Shown here one piece after another: positions 17,192 through 25,742 of a stretch of DNA of 64,000 nt. The notes under the pieces are model-generated. The model was not told the DNA's origin and did not search any database. It saw nothing but the letters and a program-made list of their open reading frames with translations. The stretch lies in contig NZ_BSQG01000001.1 of assembly GCF_030268225.1 (NCBI RefSeq), positions 310,001 to 374,000 on the forward strand. The letters are read 5' to 3'. Numbering within the stretch: the stretch's first letter is position 1; every line of letters begins with the position of its first letter. The position numbers and the translations under genes were made by a program. This DNA comes from Nocardiopsis ansamitocini. GTDB lineage: Bacteria > Actinomycetota > Actinomycetes > Streptosporangiales > Streptosporangiaceae.

Positions 17192-18583
17192 TCAAGGACC
17201 CGCTTCCGAGGATGCGACCGAGGCCGGTCCCATCCGCTCCAACAGGCGCAGCGCCGCCCATCGAGGGCCGCGCTCGGCGAGAAGCGCCCCGAGCCGCGTC
17301 AGACCCCCGGCGGGGGCGCGCAGCAACGCGGCGGCGGCACTGCCGATGTCCCGGGCGGTGGACCGGTTGGGGTCCAGGCAGTACCCGGCTTCGGCGAGTT
17401 CGGTGTCGTGGGCGATGGCGAACTGGTCGCCTGCGAACGGCAGTACCAGGGCCGGAACTCCCGCGTGCAGTGCCTCCGCGAAGAAGTACGGGGCGCCGTG
17501 GTGCACGAAGAGGTCCGCACGCTCCAGGAGCGTCTGCCGGGGGATGACCGGCTCGACGAGCACACGGGGGCCGGCGAGACCAGCGAGCGCTTCGGCACGT
17601 CCACCCGCGGCAACGACGACCGCGGCGTCGGGGACCGCGGCACGCACCCCGCCGACCACAGCACGCAGGACGTCCTCACGCGCACTGAGCAGGGCACCGA
17701 AGGAGACGAGGACCAACGGTCCCTCCCCCAACTCCCCCAGGCGCGCCTGCCAGGCGAGGGACAACTCCTCGGCCTCTGTGCAGTGCCCGGCGAAGACGGC
17801 CGCGGGATCACCCATGGGGGTGGGCAGGCCGGGCAACGGCGGATAGTCGAAGAGCCGGGCCCGGGGGGAGGTCAGTGCGAAGGCACGGGGCACGCGCGGT
17901 CGTTCCGGGGCAGCAGCGGCGATGATCCGGTTGAACTCGGCGGTGAAGTCGTCGTCGGTGCGGGCAGCCGCCTCGCCCAGCACCCCCAACTCGGCGTCCG
18001 CGGGGCGCAGCGCCCGGGGCCAGGCGTAGGGAACACCGGAATAGGTCCCATGGCCGGGAATGGCTCCGGGATGGCCCGGACAGAAACTGGCGAAGGGCAG
18101 ATCGAGGCAGTGCAGGGCCAGAGTGGTGGCGTAGCTGAGCTGGTTCACCAGGAACCAGTCGGGCCGCAGTCCCGCGGCGGCGGTGGCGAGGGACTCCCGA
18201 ACCTCGTCGGGACGGTCGAGCGCGCGGAGACGACGGTGCCGGATCTGGGCGAGCAGCACGGGAACCGCACCGCGCCGGGTGGCGTCGAGGAACTCGCGCG
18301 GGCCCGGCCCGCCGGCGACCGTGGAGTCGTCGCTGGTGCGCAGCGCGTAGAAGTCCAGGCCGGCCTGCTCGGCGAGCGGGGCGAACTCGCCAGCGCAGGC
18401 GAAGGTGACCCGGGCTCCGGCCCAACGCAGTGCGGAACCGATCGTGGCCAGCGGTCGGGCGTGTGAGCGGGAGGGCGGAGCCACGACGACGACATGCGGA
18501 GCGGTTTCTCTCAGCGTGGAAGGCGTTGTGTGCGCGGCTGTGGGGAACCGGTTCGCCCGAGGGACGTCGCTGTTGTGGCTCAC
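17192..18583 (-). CDS. glycosyltransferase, GT1/MGT-like
   Basis: A 463-residue GT-B fold protein similar to macrolide and sterol glycosyltransferases. The N-terminal half opens with HVVVVAPPSRSHARPLATIGSAL (about 31-53), the usual acceptor-domain start. The C-terminal half has VLVSFGALLS near 280 and the sugar-nucleotide motif HHGAPYFFAEALHAGVPALVLPFAGDQ split over about residues 355-382. The donor is probably a UDP- or dTDP-sugar; acceptor unknown. The start is uncertain. GTG 18583 lies inside a 21-bp palindrome, and TTG 18643 is also in frame. Between it and the kinase, 17059-17191 shows no gene. Confidence 0.78.
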   Translation of the reverse strand: MSHNSDVPRANRFPTAAHTTPSTLRETAPHVVVVAPPSRSHARPLATIGSALRWAGARVTFACAGEFAPLAEQAGLDFYALRTSDDSTVAGGPGPREFLDATRRGAVPVLLAQIRHRRLRALDRPDEVRESLATAAAGLRPDWFLVNQLSYATTLALHCLDLPFASFCPGHPGAIPGHGTYSGVPYAWPRALRPADAELGVLGEAAARTDDDFTAEFNRIIAAAAPERPRVPRAFALTSPRARLFDYPPLPGLPTPMGDPAAVFAGHCTEAEELSLAWQARLGELGEGPLVLVSFGALLSAREDVLRAVVGGVRAAVPDAAVVVAAGGRAEALAGLAGPRVLVEPVIPRQTLLERADLFVHHGAPYFFAEALHAGVPALVLPFAGDQFAIAHDTELAEAGYCLDPNRSTARDIGSAAAALLRAPAGGLTRLGALLAERGPRWAALRLLERMGPASVASSEAGP

Positions 18584-18602
18584 GGTTGCTATTCGCAACC
18601 GT
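18582..18602. promoter_or_regulatory. 21-bp dyad at a divergent promoter
   Basis: ACGGTTGC (18582-18589) and GCAACCGT (18595-18602) are perfect inverted arms around TATTC. The dyad covers the probable glycosyltransferase start and lies 57 bases before the 2H phosphoesterase gene. A second, imperfect GC-rich hairpin follows at 18605-18626. An operator shared by the divergent genes is a reasonable guess. Confidence 0.45.
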
Positions 18603-18658
18603 CGGCCCCCCGGATTGGCCGGGGGCGAACCATCGCAGATCAACGGAAAGAGCAGCAG

Positions 18659-19186
18659 GTGGCCGGAGCGCAGACGGTGGAGCTGGTATTGGACACTCGA
18701 CTCGACGCGGCGGTGCGCAGCGGGTGGACGCGACTACAGGCGCACGGGCTGCCCAGCCTTGCCGACCACCCCCATCCGACGAACCGGCCGCACGTAACGG
18801 TCGCGACGTGTGCGGCCGACACACCGGTGGACTGGCAGCGGGTGGCCGAGGCGGTGTCGTCGTTGCCGGTGCCGGTGCGGTTGGACCGGCTGCACGTCTT
18901 CACCGGGCGCAGACCGGTGCTGGTATGGCTGGTGCGGCCGGATTCGGTACTGGAGCAACTGCACCTGCGGGTCTGGCGCGCCCTGGGCGAGGCGTCCGTG
19001 CGCAACCCCCTGTACGCGCCGCAGCGCTGGGTCCCGCACGTGTCCCTGGCGCGGGGCGCGCATCTGGGGATCGGCGCCGCGACGGCTGCCCTGGGAACGA
19101 CCGGTCCGCTTGCGGGCACAGCGGTGGCCGCGCGCCGCTACGACGGCCGCACCCGAACCGTTCACACACTGGCTCCCTCTCGTTAA
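18659..19186 (+). CDS. 2'-5' RNA ligase-like 2H phosphoesterase
   Basis: A 175-residue LigT-type protein. The two family histidine motifs are present: HVTVA near residue 45 and HVSLA near 125. Such enzymes act on cyclic phosphates or 2'-5' linkages in RNA or nucleotides; the substrate cannot be told. GTG 18659 follows GGAAAG by eight bases. It is divergent from the glycosyltransferase gene across a dyad. Confidence 0.83.
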   Translation: MAGAQTVELVLDTRLDAAVRSGWTRLQAHGLPSLADHPHPTNRPHVTVATCAADTPVDWQRVAEAVSSLPVPVRLDRLHVFTGRRPVLVWLVRPDSVLEQLHLRVWRALGEASVRNPLYAPQRWVPHVSLARGAHLGIGAATAALGTTGPLAGTAVAARRYDGRTRTVHTLAPSR

Positions 19187-19328
19187 GACGCATTTGGTCG
19201 ACAGACAACACGCAGAGTAAGCGTGTCATTGCGATGCACCATAAGGCCGGTGATCGACACTGGTGCGGGGGTACGCGCCGTCTTGGACGACAGCGTGTCC
19301 CCGGCAACCGATCCAGGGGGAAGTGGCA

Positions 19329-19610
19329 ATGATCAAGCGCTCGAAGCCCAGCAAGAACGGCCAGGTGAAAGTGACCTTCAGCCTGCCCGTCGAAGAGCCG
19401 GCGGGCCCGGTGTCGATCGTAGGGACGTTCAACGAATGGGACCCCTATTCGCATCCGCTGAAGCCGCGGGCCAACGGCCAGCGCAGCGTGGCGGTGACCG
19501 TTCCCGCCCAAAGCACCCTGCACTTTCGCTACCTCGGCGAGAACGGAACCTGGTTCGACGACACGGATGCCGACGCGGTCCACGAGGACGGTGGACGGCT
19601 GAACGTGTGA
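19329..19610 (+). CDS. stand-alone CBM48/isoamylase N-terminal-like domain protein
   Basis: A 93-residue protein consisting only of an early-set, glycogen-recognition-type beta domain: QVKVTFSLP near 12, VSIVGTFNEWDP near 28 (the hallmark VxGxFNxW), and LHFRYLGENGTWFDD near 63. Such domains bind alpha-glucans in branching enzymes or in AMPK. On its own it may bind glycogen or a protein partner. ATG 19329 follows a GGGGGAAGTGG ribosome site. The 142-bp gap upstream is somewhat AT-rich and may hold a promoter. No glycogen gene is nearby. Confidence 0.85.
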   Translation: MIKRSKPSKNGQVKVTFSLPVEEPAGPVSIVGTFNEWDPYSHPLKPRANGQRSVAVTVPAQSTLHFRYLGENGTWFDDTDADAVHEDGGRLNV

Positions 19611-19674
19611 GGGGGTCGTGGACCGCCCGCCGCGCAGGCGGGCGTCCGCGTTCAAAGCGGCGGAAGGGGGCGGG

Positions 19675-20388
19675 ATGCGGATCGACGGTGCACGGGTGAT
19701 CGTGACCGGTGCTTCGGGGACGCTGGGCGGACTGCTGGCGACCGAACTGCACAGACGCGGTGCACGGCTGGGGCTGATGGGCCGCGACCAGGAACGGCTG
19801 GCAGCAACCGCCGCCCGGCTGGGCGACAGCCCTGCTGTGGGGTTCGAGGCGATGGACGTGGAGGCCGGGCAGGAAGCGGTAGGAGTGCTGGCCGAGCGGC
19901 TGGGCGGCCTCGACGCCATCGTGCTCGCGCACGGCGTCGCCGCCTTCGGAGCGGCCGTCGACGAGGACGATGCTGTCAACGAGCATCTGCACCTGGTCAA
20001 CGCGTTGTCCCCGATGGCGCTGGCGCGCGCCGCGGTAGCGGCGTTCGGCGACGGGGGCGGGACTGTCGCGGCGATCTCCGCGGTACTGGTCGACTACCCG
20101 ACGACGGGGATGGCCGCCTACTCGGCGAGCAAGGCGTCGTTCTCGGCGTGGCTGAGCGTGCTGCGCGCCGAGCAGCGACGCCGGGGGGTCACGGTGCTGG
20201 ACGTACGCGCCCCGCACATGGAGACCGGCCTGACGACGCGGCCGATTGCGGGGAACGCTCCCTCGGCCCTGCCCAAGCCCTACGACACCGCCGAGTTCGC
20301 CGCCGCGGTCGCCGAGGCGATCGAGAAGGGGGCGGGGGTCCTCTCCTACGATCCGCGTGCCCGGTCCCTCTCCTCTCGCGCCCACTGA
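19675..20388 (+). CDS. short-chain dehydrogenase/reductase
   Basis: A 237-residue classical SDR. The NAD(P)-binding glycine motif TGASGTLGG is near residue 11, NALSP near 110 holds the structural Asn, and the catalytic Ser and YSASK Tyr/Lys lie near 124 and 148. ATG 19675 follows GGAAGGGGG. It is 64 bases after the CBM48 gene on the same strand, perhaps in one transcript, and convergent with the acyl-CoA ligase gene. The substrate is unknown. Confidence 0.88.
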   Translation: MRIDGARVIVTGASGTLGGLLATELHRRGARLGLMGRDQERLAATAARLGDSPAVGFEAMDVEAGQEAVGVLAERLGGLDAIVLAHGVAAFGAAVDEDDAVNEHLHLVNALSPMALARAAVAAFGDGGGTVAAISAVLVDYPTTGMAAYSASKASFSAWLSVLRAEQRRRGVTVLDVRAPHMETGLTTRPIAGNAPSALPKPYDTAEFAAAVAEAIEKGAGVLSYDPRARSLSSRAH

Positions 20389-20413
20389 CCGGTCCGCGCA
20401 GAGCCGCCCGGGT

Positions 20414-22183
20414 TCACCGCTTCGTGTACATCGCCTCGACCTCTGTGGCGTACGCGGACAGGACGGCGTCCCGGCGCAGTTTCAGGGTGGGGGTCAGCGT
20501 CTCGTCCGCCTCGGAGAAAGGCGTGTCCACGATGGTGAAGGCACGGATCGACTCGGCCCGTGAGACCTCGGCGTTGGCCGCGTCCACGGCCTCCTGTACG
20601 GCCGCGCGCACCTGCTCCCCCGATTCGAGCTGATCCCGGGTATCGGGGTCGAGGACGACCAGCGCGGTCACGAAGGGCCGCCCGTCGCCCAGCACCATGC
20701 ACTGGCTGATGAACGGCTGGGCGCGCAGCCGCTCCTCCATCGGGCCGGGAACCACGTTCTTGCCCCCGGCTGTCACCAGGATCTCCTTCTTGCGCCCGAT
20801 GATGCGCAGGTTGCCCTCGTCATCGAACTCCCCCAGGTCACCGGTGGCGAACCAGCCGTCGGTGAACGCCCCTGCGGTCGCCTCCTCGTTGTTCCAGTAC
20901 CGCTGGAACACCTGCGGTCCCTTCAGGAGGAGCTCCCCGTCCTCGGCCAGGGCCGCCGAGACCCCGGGCAGCGGCGCCCCGACCGTGCCGGGCCGCACCC
21001 GCCCGGGACGGTTGGCGAGGACGGCCGCGGTGGTCTCGGTCAGGCCGTAGCCCTCGATGACCTCCAACCCCATGCCCCGGTAGAAGTGCAGCAGCCGGGC
21101 CTCCAGGCTGCCGCCTCCGGTGATCACGCGATTGGTGTTGCCGCCCAGGGCGTCCAGCACCCGGACGTAGACGAGCCGGTGAAACAGTGCGCGCCGGGCG
21201 CGCAGCAGGGGCCCGGGGCCGCCGGTGTCAAGCGCCTCGCTGTAGGCGACGGCGGTTCGGGTGGCAGCGTCGAAGATCCGCCCTTTCAATCCGCCGCCCG
21301 ACCTGGCCTTGGCCCCGGCGTGGATCTTCTCCAATACGTAGGGCACGGCCAGCAAGAACGTGGGGCCGAAGGTCGTGAGATCGGTGAGCAGGCTGCGCAC
21401 GCTGGCGGTATGGGCCAGGCGCACACCGGCGTGCATGGCGCAGACCTGGACCACCCGCCCGAAGACGTGCGCCAGCGGCAGGAACAGCAGGGTGGCCGGC
21501 CGCGAACCGCCGGGCCCGTCGGCGAACAGTTCGGGCAGCGCGGCGATGATGTTGTCGACCTCGGCGAAGAAGTTGGCGTGGGTGAGCACGCACCCCTTCG
21601 GTGCACCTGTGGTACCGGAGGTGTAGACGAGAGTGGCTGGGTCCGCCGGGACGACGGCGGCCCGCCGGTCCCGCACGGCGGACTCGGCGATCTCGGCGCC
21701 ACGGCTCTGGAGGTCCTCGATCGCGCCCTCGTCCAGTACCCACACCTCGGGCGGGGTTGCGCGGTCGGCGGTGGCCGAACGGACCTTCTCCGCGCGCTCG
21801 GCGGTGTCGGTGACACACGCCACGGCAGCCGAGTCTTCGAGGATCCAGCGGATCTGCCCGGTGGAGGAAGAGGGATAGACGGGAACCGGGATCGCGCCGA
21901 CGCTCCACAGCGCGTAGTCCAGCAGAGTCCACTCGTAACGGTTGTCGGCCAGGATCGCGACCCGGTCCTTGGGGCCGATCCCCGCTCCGACGAGTCCACG
22001 GGCCACCCGGGTGATGTGCGCGGCGAACTCCGCCGCGCTCACGTCACACCATTCGCCGTCGGTGAGTCGGGCGACAACGGCGCGGTCCGGATGGCGGGCG
22101 GCCGTGGTGAACACCGGCTCGGCCAGGCCACCCGTGCTGGGCGGGGTGGCGCTGGCAGGCACGGACCGGATGGTTGAGGTCAT
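20414..22183 (-). CDS. long-chain fatty acid-CoA ligase (FadD15-like)
   Basis: A 589-residue adenylate-forming enzyme that activates fatty acids to acyl-CoA through an acyl-AMP. Motifs: P-loop YTSGTTGAPKG near 184, GYGLTE near 378, and GDLGEFDDEGNLRIIGRKKE near 468-487 with the hinge and the C-terminal lysine region GGKNVVPGPMEE after it. The PEP-like N-terminus and 590-600 length match the FadD15 group. ATG 22183 has AGGGATGAGGT upstream. It follows the thioesterase gene by 100 bases on the same strand, so acyl-CoA making and cleaving enzymes sit together. Confidence 0.92.
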   Translation of the reverse strand: MTSTIRSVPASATPPSTGGLAEPVFTTAARHPDRAVVARLTDGEWCDVSAAEFAAHITRVARGLVGAGIGPKDRVAILADNRYEWTLLDYALWSVGAIPVPVYPSSSTGQIRWILEDSAAVACVTDTAERAEKVRSATADRATPPEVWVLDEGAIEDLQSRGAEIAESAVRDRRAAVVPADPATLVYTSGTTGAPKGCVLTHANFFAEVDNIIAALPELFADGPGGSRPATLLFLPLAHVFGRVVQVCAMHAGVRLAHTASVRSLLTDLTTFGPTFLLAVPYVLEKIHAGAKARSGGGLKGRIFDAATRTAVAYSEALDTGGPGPLLRARRALFHRLVYVRVLDALGGNTNRVITGGGSLEARLLHFYRGMGLEVIEGYGLTETTAAVLANRPGRVRPGTVGAPLPGVSAALAEDGELLLKGPQVFQRYWNNEEATAGAFTDGWFATGDLGEFDDEGNLRIIGRKKEILVTAGGKNVVPGPMEERLRAQPFISQCMVLGDGRPFVTALVVLDPDTRDQLESGEQVRAAVQEAVDAANAEVSRAESIRAFTIVDTPFSEADETLTPTLKLRRDAVLSAYATEVEAMYTKR

Positions 22184-22283
22184 ACCTCATCCCTATCGGA
22201 CCGGACGGTGATCGCGCGCCGGGGTCGGGGCCGACCGGGCATGATTTTGACCATGAAACCCGCCTGCCCCCGCTTACGGCCGG

Positions 22284-22946
22284 TCAGGAACGCGACACGG
22301 CTACCTGGACCATGACCGCGGTGCCCTCTGCGGTGACCACACCGTGGTGGCGGATCTCGGCGGAGACGAAGACCTTGCGGCGCTCGGTGCCGGTGATTCG
22401 CGCGGCGACGGTCAGTTCGGCGCCGATGGGGGTGGGCTTGCGGTAGTTGACGTCGAGGTTGGCGGTCAGACTCGGGCGCCCCGTCATCGAGGACGCGGAG
22501 CCCAGTGCCTGGTCCAGCAGGGCGGCGACCCATCCGCCGTGGACGAGTCCGGGCGGCCCCTCGTAAAGTCCGTTGAGGGTGACCTCGGCGCGCACCTCCT
22601 CGCCGTCACGGACCAGCTCCAGGGGCGGGGCCAACGGATTGGCGGGGCCGGCCACGATGTTGGACAGGGTGCCGTATTCGGTGTGGCCGTCGGGCCAGGT
22701 CCGGTGGACCATGGTTCCCAGCGGGCGCGGATCGGCGCCGAGCTGCTCGGTGAGCGCGGCCACCGTCCGGGCGGCCCCGGCGAGGACTGCGGTGTCGGCC
22801 TGGGTCCGGGCCACGGCGTGCACCAGACCGCGCACCTGGTCGACCAGGTCCAGAAGCTCTGCGGGGAGTTCGCTGTGCTCGACGACGGCGAAACCGAGGT
22901 CGCTGAGGTCGGAAAGCTTCGCGATCGGCTGCGCGTCAACGGTCAT
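22284..22946 (-). CDS. hotdog thioesterase (PaaI-like), with N-terminal extension
   Basis: A 220-residue protein whose C-terminal part (about 95-215) is a hotdog acyl-CoA thioesterase: PPGLVHGGWVAALLDQALG near 138 and LTANLDVNYRKPTPIG near 165. The first 90 residues are a helical extension not needed by the fold. ATG 22946 is chosen, with GAGA upstream. In-frame ATG 22958 and GTG 22973 would add a few residues. Two dyad repeats at 23006-23074 lie before it and probably bind a regulator; one overlaps a TATCAT -10 hexamer. Confidence 0.82.
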   Translation of the reverse strand: MTVDAQPIAKLSDLSDLGFAVVEHSELPAELLDLVDQVRGLVHAVARTQADTAVLAGAARTVAALTEQLGADPRPLGTMVHRTWPDGHTEYGTLSNIVAGPANPLAPPLELVRDGEEVRAEVTLNGLYEGPPGLVHGGWVAALLDQALGSASSMTGRPSLTANLDVNYRKPTPIGAELTVAARITGTERRKVFVSAEIRHHGVVTAEGTAVMVQVAVSRS

Positions 22947-23005
22947 AGGGGTTCTCATCAGTTCTGTTGGCACGGGGTGATGGCACGACGGGACGGTGAC
23001 ACCGA

Positions 23006-23024
23006 AACCGAATGATACTCGGTG
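23006..23024. promoter_or_regulatory. dyad operator copy 1 (AACCGAAT-N3-ACTCGGTG)
   Basis: It is an imperfect copy of the dyad at 23056-23074: the left arms are identical, and the right arm differs at two positions. On the minus strand it contains TATCAT (23017-23012), a fair -10 element for the thioesterase gene, so a bound protein would block transcription. Confidence 0.55.
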
Positions 23025-23055
23025 GTAGTTTCGCAGGTCGGCGCCCCCTCCCTCA

Positions 23056-23074
23056 AACCGAATAACATTCGGTT
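23056..23074. promoter_or_regulatory. dyad operator copy 2 (AACCGAAT-N3-ATTCGGTT)
   Basis: A perfect 8-bp inverted repeat with a 3-base spacer, 50 bases from copy 1 measured start to start. A 19-bp dyad of this form is typical of TetR-family operators. No TetR gene is adjacent. Confidence 0.6.
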
Positions 23075-23136
23075 AAGAGTGGGGGCGACGGCTCCCCGCT
23101 CCTGCCGCCCGATGGAGGACCTCCGCGTACCGGTGG

Positions 23137-23577
23137 CTAGCCCAGCTTTTTGGACATGTGCCGGTGTGCGATTCCCGCATCGTCGAATTCCGGCCCGTAG
23201 GCGGTGTATCCGAGCCGCTCGTAGAACCCGAGGGCATGGGTCTGGGCATGCAGTTCCATCTCGGTCAGTCCCCGCAGCACCGCGCGTTCCTCGATGGCAC
23301 GCACCACCGCCGCTCCCGCTCCCGTACCGCGCGCATGACGCAGCAGGGCAAGCCTGCCGAGCAGGCCGCGACCGTCCACGACGACCAACCGCCCCGCCCC
23401 GATCGGGACCCCGTCCAAACGGGCCAGGAAGTGGTCGGCTTCCGTGTCACGGTGGTCCCACTCCTCCTCGATCGGCACCTGCTGCTCCGCCACGAAGACG
23501 GCTCCACGGATGGCGAAGACAATGGCCCGGTCCTGGTCGCTCTCGGCGACAACGATGTCCAACACGTCGCCGACCAT
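23137..23577 (-). CDS. GNAT family N-acetyltransferase
   Basis: A 146-residue acetyltransferase. It shows the GNAT core with VFVAEQQVPIEEEWD near residue 28, the acetyl-CoA loop RHARGTGAGAAVVRAI near 80 (in place of the usual Q/RxxGxG/A), and GFYERLGYTAYGPEF near 117. This resembles the ElaA/YjcF-like group that has a helper EEW motif. The substrate is unknown. ATG 23577 has GAGGT seven bases upstream; the GTG at 23586 overlaps that site. Confidence 0.87.
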   Translation of the reverse strand: MVGDVLDIVVAESDQDRAIVFAIRGAVFVAEQQVPIEEEWDHRDTEADHFLARLDGVPIGAGRLVVVDGRGLLGRLALLRHARGTGAGAAVVRAIEERAVLRGLTEMELHAQTHALGFYERLGYTAYGPEFDDAGIAHRHMSKKLG

Positions 23578-23692
23578 AGCGGACACCTCGAACCGTCACT
23601 GGAGACCGGCCCCGTCCGCGTTTCCCGCACCGACGGCACCACCGCGACGGCCCGCGCAGAGCCACCGGCCACCGGCCACCTAGGCTGGCACC

Positions 23693-24532
23693 ATGCCCAC
23701 TGCCGAGCACGCCCGTTACTGGCGCCACCCCGGATTACCCGGGATGGACCTGTTGCGCGCCCGATTCGTGCGGCACACCTTCACCCGCCACGTCCACGAC
23801 ACCTACACGGTCGCCCTGATCGAATCCGGTGTCGAGGAGTACAGCTACCGGGGGCAGTTGCACCGCGTCGGCCCCGGCGACCTCGGCCTGGTGGACGCCT
23901 GGGAGCCACACACCGGACAGGCCGGGATCCCCGAGGGCTGGAGCTACCGGGTGCTGTACCCGAGCCGGGAACTGATAGGAGAGGTCGCCGCGGAGGCCGG
24001 GATCACGGGTACCTTCTCCTACCGGGACTCCCGGGTGGTGGACCCGGAGGCGGCCTCGCTCGTGCGCATGGCCCACCAGGCGGCCGAAGGCGGCGACTCG
24101 CTGGCGGCCTCATCACTGACCCGCATCGCACTGGACCTGCTGGTTCGGCGGCACGCACGCGCCGCGATCCGACGCCCCGAGGCGGCGCTCCCCTCCGCGC
24201 GCGCCGCAGTACTGGCCGCCGACCTCCTGGGCGAACGACTCCTGGACCCGCCGGCCCTGGAGGAACTGGCCGCAACCGCGCAGGTATCGCCCTTCGCACT
24301 GCTGCGAGCCTTCAGAAACACCTACGGTCTGCCGCCGCACGCCTGGCTCAACCAGCAGCGGGTCCACCGGGCCCGCACCCTGCTCTCCCAAGGGGACACA
24401 CCGGCGGAGGTGGCCGCACGTGTCGGGTTCGCCGACCAGTCCCACCTGACCCGACACTTCAAACGGCACGTAGGGGTCCCCCCGGGAGCCTTCCGGCGCG
24501 GGGTGTTTCGCCCGGATGCAGGGGCGCAATAA
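23693..24532 (+). CDS. AraC family regulator, likely of azlCD
   Basis: A 279-residue regulator. The N-terminal cupin-like ligand domain (about 10-150) starts FVRHTFTRHVHDTYTVALIESG. The C-terminal double helix-turn-helix (about 180-275) shows LEELAATAQVSPFALLRAFRNTYGLPPHAWL and GFADQSHLTRHFKRHVGVPPGAFR in separate segments. It precedes azlC by 43 bases on the same strand. The AraC-AzlC-AzlD order is frequent in bacteria, so it probably controls the transporter. The ligand is unknown. Confidence 0.88.
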   Translation: MPTAEHARYWRHPGLPGMDLLRARFVRHTFTRHVHDTYTVALIESGVEEYSYRGQLHRVGPGDLGLVDAWEPHTGQAGIPEGWSYRVLYPSRELIGEVAAEAGITGTFSYRDSRVVDPEAASLVRMAHQAAEGGDSLAASSLTRIALDLLVRRHARAAIRRPEAALPSARAAVLAADLLGERLLDPPALEELAATAQVSPFALLRAFRNTYGLPPHAWLNQQRVHRARTLLSQGDTPAEVAARVGFADQSHLTRHFKRHVGVPPGAFRRGVFRPDAGAQ

Positions 24533-24575
24533 CGTTCAAGACCGGAGCGGGCCGTTGTGCCTAAGGTCGGTTTCC

Positions 24576-25301
24576 GTGAATCGATTCTCTTCTGCTTCCC
24601 CCGGCATCGCCCTGCTGAACAGGGCGCCTGTACGGGACGGGCTCGGTGTGGGCCTGGCCGTGGGGTTCTCCGGACTCGCCTTCGGCACAACCGCCGTCAC
24701 CGCGGGGCTCTCGGTGGCCCAGACATGCGCCTTGAGTCTGCTCGCCTTCACCGGGGCCTCCCAGTTCGCGCTGGTCGGCGTGATCGCGGGCGGCGGCAGC
24801 CTGGTGGCCGGCACGCTGGGCGCCCTGCTGCTGGGCACCCGCAACACCCTCTACGGACTGCGCCTCGCCGACCTCCTGGACTGGCGCGGTGCCAGGCGCC
24901 TGATCGCCGCTCAGGGAGTCATCGACGAGACCAGTGCCGTGGCATTGGCCCAGCACGGACGCTCGGACGCGCGGGCGGGCTTCACCACCACCTTCGCGGT
25001 CCTGTTCCTGTTGTGGAACGCCACCACCCTGGTCGGAGCGCTGGCCACCGAGCGGATCGGCGACCCCAACGCCTTCGGACTGGACGCGGTCGGACCCGCG
25101 ATCTTCTTGGCCCTGCTGTGGCCACGGTTGATGGAAGGCGGACGCACCCTTCTCGTCGGCGTGCTGGGAGCGGCGATCGCACTGGCCGCCACCCCGTTCC
25201 TGCCGCCCGGGGTTCCCGTCCTGCTGGCCTCCGCGGCAGCGCTCATCGCGCTGGACTCGCCCTCCCCCACCGGACCGACCGGCCAGGAGGACTCCCGATG
25301 A
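24576..25301 (+). CDS. azlC: AzlC family amino-acid export permease
   Basis: A 241-residue membrane protein with about six hydrophobic segments. The signature GLSVAQTCALSLLAFTGASQFALVGVIAGGG region spans roughly 47-77. With AzlD it forms a branched-chain amino-acid exporter in family members studied (BrnFE-type). GTG 24576 follows AAGGTCGG at seven bases; longer starts run into the AraC gene. Its stop overlaps the azlD start as ATGA. Confidence 0.88.
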   Translation: MNRFSSASPGIALLNRAPVRDGLGVGLAVGFSGLAFGTTAVTAGLSVAQTCALSLLAFTGASQFALVGVIAGGGSLVAGTLGALLLGTRNTLYGLRLADLLDWRGARRLIAAQGVIDETSAVALAQHGRSDARAGFTTTFAVLFLLWNATTLVGALATERIGDPNAFGLDAVGPAIFLALLWPRLMEGGRTLLVGVLGAAIALAATPFLPPGVPVLLASAAALIALDSPSPTGPTGQEDSR

Positions 25302-25609
25302 CGCTGTGGATCGCCGTAATCGCCACCGGGATCGGCTGCTACCTGCTCAAATACGCGGGGTTGGCCGCACCTCGGCGTCTGCTGGACAACCCGTGGGTGC
25401 GCAGGTTCGCCATGACCGTTCCCGTCGCGCTACTGGCCGCGCTCATCGCACTGCAGGCCGTCGCGGAAGGCGATCGGCTGGTCCTGGACGTGCCCCGGCT
25501 GTGCGCACTGGCCACGGCGGTACTGGCTCTGCTCCTGCGCGCTCCGTTCCTGCTCGTCATCCTGATCGCGGCAGGCACCGCCGCGGGGCTTCGCGCGCTC
25601 GGGGTGTGA
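25298..25609 (+). CDS. azlD: AzlD family small subunit
   Basis: A 103-residue membrane protein with about four hydrophobic segments, the size and pattern of AzlD/BrnE subunits. LLKYAGLAAPRRLLDNPWVRRF near residue 17 is the typical first loop. ATG 25298 overlaps the azlC stop, so the two are coupled. A perfect 11-bp inverted repeat follows the stop. Confidence 0.86.
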   Translation: MTLWIAVIATGIGCYLLKYAGLAAPRRLLDNPWVRRFAMTVPVALLAALIALQAVAEGDRLVLDVPRLCALATAVLALLLRAPFLLVILIAAGTAAGLRALGV

Positions 25610-25614
25610 GTGAC

Positions 25615-25655
25615 GCGCCGAACCGTTCGGGACAGCGTCGCGCACGGTTCGGCGC
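25615..25655 (+). terminator. hairpin after azlD
   Basis: GCGCCGAACCG at 25615-25625 pairs perfectly with 25645-25655 across a 19-base loop, starting 5 bases after the azlD stop. There is no U-tract. Confidence 0.65.
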
Positions 25656-25742
25656 AACCCGCCGCACCGCTCATGCATCCCCATCGATGAGTGGGTAGGA
25701 GGACGGGGACCGACGGATCACGACAACGGACAAGGACCCCTT

